Below are positions 1 through 4,810 of a stretch of 5,996 bases of DNA, in pieces. Origin of the DNA: Gemmatimonadota bacterium (GTDB lineage: Bacteria > Gemmatimonadota > Gemmatimonadetes > Longimicrobiales > Gaopeijiaceae); assembly GCA_007127575.1 (NCBI GenBank), contig SKZC01000137.1, positions 1 through 5,996 on the forward strand. Reading direction: 5' to 3'. The position numbers and the translations under genes are program-made. Each line of letters begins with the position of its first letter. Positions within the stretch are counted from its first letter, which is position 1. The notes under the pieces were generated by a model, which saw nothing but the letters and a program-made list of their open reading frames with translations, searched no databases and was not told the origin of the DNA.

Positions 1-212
1 AACGGGCGGAGGCCAAAGTCCAGTTCATGGCCGCGGGTGTCCTCGAGTCCATCGAGAGCGAAGTCCGGGCTCAGGAGAGCCTCCAGCGGGTGGAGACCTC
101 CCAGGAGGAGGCCGCAGGCTCGAGAGGACCTGACCTGGCGAGAGAGCTCCTACGGACGCTTCAGTCGGTCCCCCCGTCGAGAGAGGTGGCTTCGGCGGCG
201 GGAACCGGCTGA
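1..212 (+). CDS. 3' end of an unidentified protein (partial, start outside window)
   Basis: The reading frame is open from the left edge (first full codon at position 3) to a TGA at 210-212, giving about 69 C-terminal residues. An in-frame ATG lies at 27, but the eight codons before it are also open and continue the same charged helical pattern (RAEAKVQF then MAAGVLESIE), so I read this as the tail of a longer gene rather than a 61-residue protein. The segment is rich in Glu, Ala, Leu and Gln, looks alpha-helical or coiled-coil for its first 35 or so residues, and ends in a low-complexity Ser/Ala/Gly tail. Third codon positions are strongly GC-rich in the first part, supporting real coding. 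I do not recognise the family and assign no function. The stop codon sits in the loop of a strong inverted repeat. Confidence 0.6.
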   Translation, partial: RAEAKVQFMAAGVLESIESEVRAQESLQRVETSQEEAAGSRGPDLARELLRTLQSVPPSREVASAAGTG

Positions 213-228
213 CCCCCGCCGCCGAAGC
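189..228. terminator. Probable bidirectional transcription terminator hairpin
   Basis: A 14-bp perfect inverted repeat (left arm 189-202, right arm 215-228, arm sequence GCTTCGGCGGCGGG) encloses a 12-nt loop. It lies between two convergent genes: the stop of the left gene (210-212) is in the loop, and the stop of the minus-strand lipoprotein gene is 16 nt away. No clear T tract follows on either side, so it is not a textbook intrinsic terminator. Its position and stem strength make termination or mRNA 3'-end protection the likeliest role. Confidence 0.6.
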
Positions 229-243
229 GATTCGGCTAGGCGG

Positions 244-375
244 TCAACCATCCGATCCGATGTGTCCGCCGCGGGCTTCTTCAGCGGTTGGGGGCGTCGT
301 ATCCGTTGGAAGATCCGTGCAGCCGGCGGCGAGGGCGAGGGCGAAAGCGACGGCAATCAATCGGAGGGTCTTCAT
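244..375 (-). CDS. Small secreted lipoprotein, 43 residues, function unknown
   Basis: The product begins MKTLRLIAVAFALALAAGC: a short basic N-terminus, a hydrophobic stretch (residues 4-17) and a lipobox L-A-A-G-C with Cys19 as the lipidation site. Signal peptidase II cleavage after Lgt modification would leave a lipid-anchored peptide of only 25 residues, acidic and rich in Thr, Pro and Asp, ending GGHIGSDG. The start at 375 is chosen because an AAGGAG ribosome binding site sits 9 nt upstream. The frame extends further upstream, but that extension has no signal-like sequence. It is transcribed divergently from the AraC-type regulator at 513, so it may be a regulatory target. Its size recalls entericidin-type lipoproteins, but the mature sequence does not resemble them and I do not assign a family. 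Asp at position +2 or +3 governs retention in enterobacteria; here +2 is Thr, so outer-membrane sorting is plausible. Confidence 0.72.
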   Translation of the reverse strand: MKTLRLIAVAFALALAAGCTDLPTDTTPPTAEEARGGHIGSDG

Positions 376-384
376 GTGGCTCGA

Positions 385-390
385 CTCCTT
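385..390 (-). promoter_or_regulatory. Ribosome binding site that fixes the lipoprotein start
   Basis: On the minus strand the sequence reads AAGGAG, then 9 nt, then ATG at 375. This is one of the best Shine-Dalgarno matches in the window. It supports starting at the Met just before the signal peptide rather than at the upstream in-frame Met at 474. Confidence 0.7.
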
Positions 391-477
391 GGGACGAGGG
401 GTCTCGAAAATGTGGACGCGGCGCAACACCAGCCGCACCTCTGAATCTGGGGGAGTGGGCCGCCCCCCGCCCAACCC

Positions 478-508
478 GATTCCGTCAAAACCATGACAGA
501 TTCCGTCA
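478..508 (+). promoter_or_regulatory. Tandem operator-like direct repeat in the divergent spacer
   Basis: GATTCCGTCA occurs at 478-487 and again at 499-508, a perfect 10-bp direct repeat with a 21-bp period, i.e. two turns of B-DNA. A TGAC at 494-497 between the copies forms short inverted pairs with the flanking GTCA ends. The second copy finishes 4 nt before the ATG of the AraC-type gene at 513. AraC-family proteins classically bind two direct half-sites about 21 bp apart (as at araI1-araI2), so an autoregulatory site also able to affect the divergent lipoprotein gene is a reasonable inference. I see no convincing -35/-10 pair for either direction. Confidence 0.45.
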
Positions 509-512
509 TTTT

Positions 513-1331
513 ATGAAGGTATCGCCCAGACCACTCCTCATCCTTCACTCCAACCGTCCCTTCCGGGACCGGCTGGCGCGCGCGGCCCGGCGCCGCTTCG
601 CCTTCCAGGTTCAGGAAGACTGGGAGGCGCTCTTCCAGGCCATGGGACAGGCACCTCCCGCCGCCGTGGTCCTGGTAGATCCCTATATGGGGCGGACCAA
701 CGGGAAGGGACCCGCCCCGGAGCTCTACGCATTGCTCCGATCCTTTCCCTCCGCAACGGTGGTGGCGGCCCTGGACACCCCTCCCAACCGGTTCCGCGAC
801 ATCTGGACCTTGGGGGAGTGGGGAGTAGCGGAGATCATCCAGACCGAGGAGGACACCACGGAGCAGGCTCTCCGCCGGCGCCTCCTCTCCGCTCGGGGCC
901 AACCCCTCAGGATGCTCCTCTCCCAGGAGCTTCCCTTCCCTCTCACGGGTCGAGCCCGGACGATCCTGGACGCGGCGGTAGAGACGGTGATGGTGGGAGG
1001 CCACCCGAAGGATCTGGCACGCTCGCTCCATTTCTCTCCGTCCACCCTCCTCCGCTGGTGTCAGAGGTCCCAGCTTCCCACCCCGCGCCGTCTCCTCCTC
1101 TGGATGCGGGTACTCTTCGCGTCGGCCCTCCTGGACGACCCGGGCCACACCGTATTCAGCGTGGGTCTGGCTTGCGGCTATTCAGGCGACCAGGCTCTCC
1201 GCAGGGCGATCCGGAGCGTCGTTCCCTACACGCCCTCGGAGTTGCGGCGGAAGGGCGCGTTCTCCACGGTCTCGCAAGCCTTCGTGGAGGAGCTCTCTGT
1301 CCTCCGGAACGAGATGGCGGAAAGGCGATGA
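513..1331 (+). CDS. AraC-type transcriptional regulator with degenerate receiver-like N-terminal domain
   Basis: The protein has 272 residues from the ATG at 513. Residues 6-125 have the alternating strand/helix pattern of a response-regulator receiver: strand 1 PLLILHSN, strand 3 AVVLVDPYM with Asp56 at the phosphoacceptor position, strand 4 ATVVAALD, strand 5 VAEIIQ. The acidic pair after strand 1 is replaced by His-Ser-Asn and the usual Lys after strand 5 is absent, so it looks like a pseudo-receiver. Residues 150-247 form an AraC/XylS DNA-binding region with two helix-turn-helix units (about 167-189 and 213-245); the second has the family pattern GLACGYSGDQALRRAIRS ending in TPSELRR. I chose this start because the upstream part of the frame is antisense to the lipoprotein gene and reads as non-protein-like. 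There is no clear Shine-Dalgarno, so the mRNA may be leaderless or have a short leader. It is probably cotranscribed with the kinase 25 nt downstream. The DNA-binding assignment is firm; the receiver assignment is moderate. Confidence 0.82.
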   Translation: MKVSPRPLLILHSNRPFRDRLARAARRRFAFQVQEDWEALFQAMGQAPPAAVVLVDPYMGRTNGKGPAPELYALLRSFPSATVVAALDTPPNRFRDIWTLGEWGVAEIIQTEEDTTEQALRRRLLSARGQPLRMLLSQELPFPLTGRARTILDAAVETVMVGGHPKDLARSLHFSPSTLLRWCQRSQLPTPRRLLLWMRVLFASALLDDPGHTVFSVGLACGYSGDQALRRAIRSVVPYTPSELRRKGAFSTVSQAFVEELSVLRNEMAERR

Positions 1332-1356
1332 GACCCCGCCGAAGGAGAGAGGACCC

Positions 1357-2550
1357 ATGACGGACGCCTCCAACACCCCCGGAGGAGGGGAGCCCAACCC
1401 CATGTCCCCACCACTTTCGGACCTGGGGCAGGTGGCGGCGGAGCTGGTGCATGACCTGTCCGCCGGGCTCGGAGCCCTTTCGTCACGTATCGCCCTGACC
1501 CGGGAGGACGTGCGTGTGGGACGCGCCTCCGTGGAGGACCTGGACCGGCTCCACCGGGAATGCCGCCGGCTGCGAACCATGCTCCTGGACGTCCTCTCCG
1601 AACTGCAGGGAAGCACCCGGTCCCCGGAGGTGACGTCTCCGGTGGTGGAAGTGGTGGAAGAGGGCATCGAGCGCTGGCTGTCGGGGGCGCCCTCGGTGAC
1701 CACCCACCTGGAGGGGGAGCTCTCCAGGGAAACGCAGGTACGAGGGCCTCGGAGCTTTCTGGACCGCATCGTACAGAACCTTCTCCGGAACGCCGGACGT
1801 CACGCTCAGAGCCGCGTCCGAGTAGGGCTTCGCCTGTCGGGGGACGGCGAGAGTGCCCTGCTCGAAGTGGAGGACGACGGGGAGGGGCTGGACCCAGCCG
1901 CGTCGGAGGAGCTCTTCCAGCCCTTCGTCCGAGGGGCTCACGGTAACGTGGGGCTCGGTCTCTCGGTGGTGCGGTGGGCCTGCCACCGCCTGGGCGGGGA
2001 GGTCACTGCGGGTCGAAGCCACCACCTGGGAGGGGCGCGCTTCAAGGTCCGGCTCCCCATCCACGACGGATCGACCTACCTGCGTCCCCGAAGCGGTTCC
2101 TCCTCCGAGGTCCGTGAGCGCCCCTTGGGACGAGACTCGGCCCTCGCCGGCCTCCGAATCATGGTCGTGGATGATCAGGCGAACCTTCGGCAACTCTATC
2201 AGCGCCTTCTGCGCCGATCCGGGGCCCGTCCCCTCCTCCTGAACCCTGAAGCCTACGAGGGCCCGGAGGCCGTGGCCCGGGAAGTGGTGTCCGCCGCTCC
2301 TGACGTGGTACTCATCGATGTCTCGTTGGGAGCGATGGACGGCCGGGACGTCTGGAGACACCTCCGAGCCTCCGCCCCCGCCCTGGAGTCCGCGGTCTTC
2401 TTCCTCACCGGGGCTCCCGGCGCCGACCCCCATCTCCCCGAGGAGGGAGCTCCCGAGGTTCTCAACAAGCTCTCGGACTGGAGCGACCTCTCCCGGCGGA
2501 TCGCAGCCGCCGTGCCTCGTGAGAACCGTGAGGACGTGAGGGATCCCTAG
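1357..2550 (+). CDS. Soluble hybrid histidine kinase with C-terminal receiver domain
   Basis: The protein has 397 residues. A short Pro/Gly-rich N-terminus leads into a dimerisation helix with the H-box AELVHDLSAGLGAL (phospho-accepting His32). The HATPase domain follows, with N-box QNLLRNAGRHA (Asn141, Asn145), G1 box VEDDGEGLDP (Asp173-174), an F-box FQPF (187-190) and G2 box GLGLSVV (199-205). After a basic linker (about 240-262), a receiver domain shows IMVVDDQ (Asp272, Asp273), phosphoacceptor Asp321 in VLIDVSLGAMDG, Thr351 in FFLTG and Lys371. All catalytic residues of both modules are therefore present. There is no transmembrane segment and no PAS, GAF or HAMP region, so the signal input is not visible; a partner protein may supply it. 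An AAGGAG site at 1342-1347, 9 nt upstream, selects this ATG over Met16. It follows the AraC-type gene by 25 nt, suggesting one transcript and perhaps one pathway. Confidence 0.88.
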   Translation: MTDASNTPGGGEPNPMSPPLSDLGQVAAELVHDLSAGLGALSSRIALTREDVRVGRASVEDLDRLHRECRRLRTMLLDVLSELQGSTRSPEVTSPVVEVVEEGIERWLSGAPSVTTHLEGELSRETQVRGPRSFLDRIVQNLLRNAGRHAQSRVRVGLRLSGDGESALLEVEDDGEGLDPAASEELFQPFVRGAHGNVGLGLSVVRWACHRLGGEVTAGRSHHLGGARFKVRLPIHDGSTYLRPRSGSSSEVRERPLGRDSALAGLRIMVVDDQANLRQLYQRLLRRSGARPLLLNPEAYEGPEAVAREVVSAAPDVVLIDVSLGAMDGRDVWRHLRASAPALESAVFFLTGAPGADPHLPEEGAPEVLNKLSDWSDLSRRIAAAVPRENREDVRDP

Positions 2551-2642
2551 GGGGCCCCTTGCGGTAGTTACCGCCCGCCGGTTGTGAAAGGCTCGCCCAA
2601 CTCCGGGTCCTCCCCATGGAGGCCGTGAGGCGTTAGGATCGG

Positions 2643-2673
2643 TTCCGTCCAGCGAATGGATTCGTTTCCGTCC
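2643..2673 (+). promoter_or_regulatory. TTCCGTCC direct repeat flanking a small palindrome upstream of lgt
   Basis: TTCCGTCC occurs at 2643-2650 and 2666-2673 (23-bp period), bracketing the palindrome CGAAT-GG-ATTCG at 2653-2664. It lies 27-57 nt before the lgt start, within the 149-bp spacer 2551-2699. The core TTCCGTC is the same as in the repeat at 478-508, so the same regulator could bind both. The spacing and flanks differ, and no promoter hexamers are clear, so this is tentative. Confidence 0.25.
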
Positions 2674-2699
2674 CCCCCGTAACTGCGCCGGGAGCCGTC

Positions 2700-3524
2700 G
2701 TGAGTCCCATCGTTCACAACATCGACCCCTACCTCATCCGGATCATCGGCGACTTCGGAATCCGTTGGTACTCTCTGCCCTACCTGGCGGGAATGCTCCT
2801 CGTCTACTTGAGCCTGAAGCGGGCGGCGGACCGGAAGACCATGGACAACATGGACCGCGAAGGGGCGGAGAACTTCGTCATATTCGGGATTCTGGGCGCC
2901 CTGCTGGGAGCTCGTTTCTTCCACGTCTTCGTCTTCGAGTTCGACCGCTACGGCTTCGACCCCCTCTCCTGGATCGCCGTCTGGCGGGGAGGGCTGGCCT
3001 TCCACGGGGGACTGGTTGGGATCCTGGCCGCAGTCTATCTCTTCTCCCGGAAGTATCGGGTCCCCATCTACCAGCTTACGGATCGCATCGCGATCCCCAT
3101 CGCGCTGGCTCTGGGGCTGGGTCGCATCGCCAACTTCGCCAACGCGGAGATGTACGGAACCCCGTACGACGGACCCTTCTGTGTGGACTATTCCCAGAAC
3201 CAGTACGTGCCGGGGCTCCCGGACGATTGCCGACACGCCACTCAGCTCTACGAGTCCGCGAAGAATTTTGGTATCGCCGGAGCCCTGTATCTGCAGGCGG
3301 AACGATTTCGGGTCCGGCCGGGTGTGATCACCTGGACGTTCGTGGGCCTTTACGGCGTCATCCGCTTCTTCCTCATGTTCCTTCGGGAAGAGCGGGAAGT
3401 CTGGCTGAACCTCACCCTCTCCCAGCTCTTTTCGGGATTCATGGCCCTATTGGCCGCCGCCATGCTCATCGCCATGGTGGAGGGGAGGGGGGATGGTGGC
3501 ACAAAGGCCCCAAGCCGGAGGTGA
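2700..3524 (+). CDS. lgt: Phosphatidylglycerol-prolipoprotein diacylglyceryl transferase
   Basis: Lgt transfers a diacylglyceryl group from phosphatidylglycerol to the lipobox Cys of prolipoproteins, the first step of lipoprotein maturation, in the inner membrane. The 274-residue length is normal for the family. Visible signatures are IRWYSLPY (Tyr24, matching the essential E. coli Tyr26), GARFFHVF (70-77), GGLAFHGGLVG with His102, and the family motif GRIANFANAEMYG (Arg142, Asn145, Glu150, Gly153), then RHATQLYES (178-186). Hydrophobic segments lie near residues 24-40, 58-80, 98-115, 127-140, 209-228 and 239-260. The start is a GTG at 2700 with GGAG 5 nt upstream. Oddity: in YGVIRFFLMFLRE the residue four after Arg222 is Met226, where E. 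coli Lgt has Glu243, a residue reported as important. The C-terminal tail is hydrophilic and basic. It heads a tight operon with pncA (4-nt gap) and a lipoprotein gene that is a likely substrate. Confidence 0.95.
   Translation: MSPIVHNIDPYLIRIIGDFGIRWYSLPYLAGMLLVYLSLKRAADRKTMDNMDREGAENFVIFGILGALLGARFFHVFVFEFDRYGFDPLSWIAVWRGGLAFHGGLVGILAAVYLFSRKYRVPIYQLTDRIAIPIALALGLGRIANFANAEMYGTPYDGPFCVDYSQNQYVPGLPDDCRHATQLYESAKNFGIAGALYLQAERFRVRPGVITWTFVGLYGVIRFFLMFLREEREVWLNLTLSQLFSGFMALLAAAMLIAMVEGRGDGGTKAPSRR
3517..3522 (+). promoter_or_regulatory. Ribosome binding site that fixes the pncA start
   Basis: GGAGGT lies 6 nt before the ATG at 3529 (9 nt before the second ATG at 3532) and overlaps the lgt stop codon at 3522-3524. 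It argues against the in-frame ATG at 3493, which would overlap lgt by 32 nt and add 12 residues unlike any nicotinamidase N-terminus. The arrangement suggests translational coupling of pncA to lgt. Confidence 0.65.
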
Positions 3525-3528
3525 GGCC

Positions 3529-4191
3529 ATGATGACGATCGACCGGAAGCGCTCGGCTCTGGTCCTGGTAGATATCCAGCCCGACTTCATGCCCGGCGGA
3601 GGGCTGCCCGTAACCGATGGCCACCGGATTCTGGACGGCGTGCGGAAGCTCATGGACTCGGATGCCTTCGGCCTCCAGGTGGCCACCCAGGACTGGCACC
3701 CACCGGATCACGTCTCGTTCGCTGCGAACCACCCGGGCAAGGAACCTCTGGAGGTCATCTCCCTCCACGGGCACGATCAGGTGCTATGGCCCCTTCACTG
3801 CGTCCAGGGCACCGAGGGGGCCGAGCTCCATCCGGAGCTCCCATGGGGGCAGGTTTCCGTCATTATTCGTAAGGGGGACGACCCCCGAACGGACTCCTAC
3901 TCCGGCTTTCGGAACAACTGGAACCCGGACGGGCTCCGCCCGGGTACCGGGCTCGCCGGATACCTCCGGGAACGGAAGGTGTCGGACCTCTACGTCTGCG
4001 GCTTGGCAAGGGATTACTGCGTGAAGTGGACGGCGGAGGACGCCGCAGCAGAGGGCTTCCGCACCCGGGTGATCTGGGATCTCACCCGTTCGGTGGACCC
4101 GTCCGGAGACGATGACCTCCGAAAGACCCTCGCGTCCGCCGGCGTCGAGCTGGTGGAGAGTTCCGAATTGGAGATGGAGAGCCCCTCATGA
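3529..4191 (+). CDS. pncA: Nicotinamidase (isochorismatase-fold amidohydrolase)
   Basis: The enzyme deamidates nicotinamide to nicotinate, which enters NAD salvage through nicotinate phosphoribosyltransferase; it is cytoplasmic. The 220-residue protein, counted from the ATG at 3529, shows the full set of family residues. Catalytic Asp15 lies in LVDIQPDFMPGG. The metal site is Asp55, His57 and His61 in TQDWHPPDHVSF, plus His90 in WPLHCVQGTEGAELHP. Lys115 follows in IIRKGDDPRTDSYSGF, and the nucleophile is Cys164 in VCGLARDYCVKWTA. This pattern separates PncA from other isochorismatase-like hydrolases, which lack the metal ligands. The C-terminus (VDPSGDDDLRKTLASAGVELVES) is also typical. The alternative start Met2 at 3532 would change only one residue. 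The gene sits 4 nt after lgt and its TGA overlaps the next ATG (ATGA), so all three are probably co-translated. No truncation or missing residue is seen. Confidence 0.95.
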   Translation: MMTIDRKRSALVLVDIQPDFMPGGGLPVTDGHRILDGVRKLMDSDAFGLQVATQDWHPPDHVSFAANHPGKEPLEVISLHGHDQVLWPLHCVQGTEGAELHPELPWGQVSVIIRKGDDPRTDSYSGFRNNWNPDGLRPGTGLAGYLRERKVSDLYVCGLARDYCVKWTAEDAAAEGFRTRVIWDLTRSVDPSGDDDLRKTLASAGVELVESSELEMESPS

Positions 4192-4742
4192 CCCGACCCT
4201 GCCCCTCCCCTTCGCGTCCATCTTCTCGTCTCTTCCTCGCCCTGGTTCTCGCTCCGACCCTGGTCCTCTGGGCCTGTCAGGAAGCGGAGGGGCCCAGTGA
4301 AGGAACCGGCGAAGGAGGCGCAGCGTGGCTCAGTGGAAGCGTGGACGAACGGTTTCAACGGGTAGGGGACCAATTGGCGGGCTTCAGCGGCACCATGTGG
4401 GAGGTCGCCTACCGTTACGAGGAGGCGCACTGGGCGGTGCAGGACGGAAACTGGCCCTACGCCCACTACCAGGCCGAAAAGCTCCAGGACGCCATGGAAC
4501 GTGGAGTGGTGCGAAGGCCCGCCCGAGAAGCCTCCGCCCGAACGCTCTTCCTGGACGGCCCCCTCCCCGCCTTCCTGGACGTGCTGGAGGGTGGTCAGGT
4601 CGAGGAGGTCGAAGAGGCCTGGGGCCACGTGGTGGACGCATGTAACGCTTGTCATGTGGCAGAGGCGGTCCCCTTCATCCGGGTGACCGCACCCGAGGAG
4701 CGGAGCTCGTTCGTCCGTCCGGAGAATCCGTCTCAGCCCTGA
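4188..4742 (+). CDS. Lipid-anchored single-heme c-type cytochrome, family unrecognised
   Basis: The protein has 184 residues. Its N-terminus has a Ser/Pro/Arg-rich region, a hydrophobic stretch (residues 15-27) and a lipobox L-W-A-C with Cys30, so it is probably an exported lipoprotein. After a Gly/Glu linker (31-46) the domain looks all-helical (about 52-158). Near its C-terminal end it has one covalent heme motif, C-N-A-C-H (Cys152, Cys155, His156), in EEAWGHVVDACNACHVAEAVPF. A heme site at the end of the last helix is reminiscent of cytochrome c' four-helix bundles, but I cannot confirm homology. Candidate distal ligands are Met70, His81, His93 and His147. A role as a small electron carrier or heme sensor facing the periplasm is inferred from motif and location only. 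Its ATG overlaps the pncA stop (ATGA), and Lgt, which would lipidate it, is encoded two genes upstream. Confidence 0.8.
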   Translation: MTRPCPSPSRPSSRLFLALVLAPTLVLWACQEAEGPSEGTGEGGAAWLSGSVDERFQRVGDQLAGFSGTMWEVAYRYEEAHWAVQDGNWPYAHYQAEKLQDAMERGVVRRPAREASARTLFLDGPLPAFLDVLEGGQVEEVEEAWGHVVDACNACHVAEAVPFIRVTAPEERSSFVRPENPSQP

Positions 4743-4750
4743 CCTCGCCC

Positions 4751-4774
4751 TCCCGACGACGGGACTCTCCCGTC
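4751..4774 (+). terminator. Possible terminator or attenuator hairpin between the cytochrome gene and ettA
   Basis: GACGGGA (4758-4764) pairs perfectly with TCCCGTC (4768-4774) across a 3-nt loop; as 6 bp with a 5-nt loop it is also stable. The upstream TCCCG (4751-4755) can instead pair with CGGGA (4760-4764), so two alternative stems compete for the middle arm. It begins 8 nt after the stop codon at 4740-4742. No T tract follows, so termination is uncertain. Confidence 0.35.
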
Positions 4775-4810
4775 CCCCGCAAACCCAACAGGACTCCAGT
4801 CACCGATACC

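Noticed and set aside
482..488. TTGACG on the minus strand as a -35 box for the small lipoprotein gene
   Set aside because: No -10-like hexamer lies 16-19 bp downstream, where the sequence is a GC run, and it is part of the direct repeat.
288..512. N-terminal extension of the AraC-type regulator to an upstream ATG
   Set aside because: The extra 75 residues are Arg/Pro/Gly-rich, overlap the lipoprotein gene in antisense and would place coding over the repeat; the domain starts naturally at 513.
372..1148. Minus-strand open frame of 258 codons opposite the AraC-type gene
   Set aside because: Its product is low-complexity and Gly/Arg/Glu-rich, and the opposite strand encodes a recognisable helix-turn-helix protein.
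1483..2433. Long open frame antisense to the histidine kinase gene
   Set aside because: The plus-strand frame carries complete kinase and receiver motifs; the minus frame is the usual GC-rich codon shadow with no recognisable domain.
2540..2574. Small palindromes after the kinase stop (GGGATCCC, GGGGCCCC, and GCGGTA-GT-TACCGC) as a terminator
   Set aside because: Stems are short, the last has an impossibly small loop unless shortened to 5 bp, and no T tract follows; this is plausible by chance in GC-rich DNA.
2616..2682. Two very short open frames (6 and 8 codons) in the spacer before lgt, as possible leader peptides
   Set aside because: They lack ribosome binding sites, show no regulatory codon runs, and are no longer than expected by chance.
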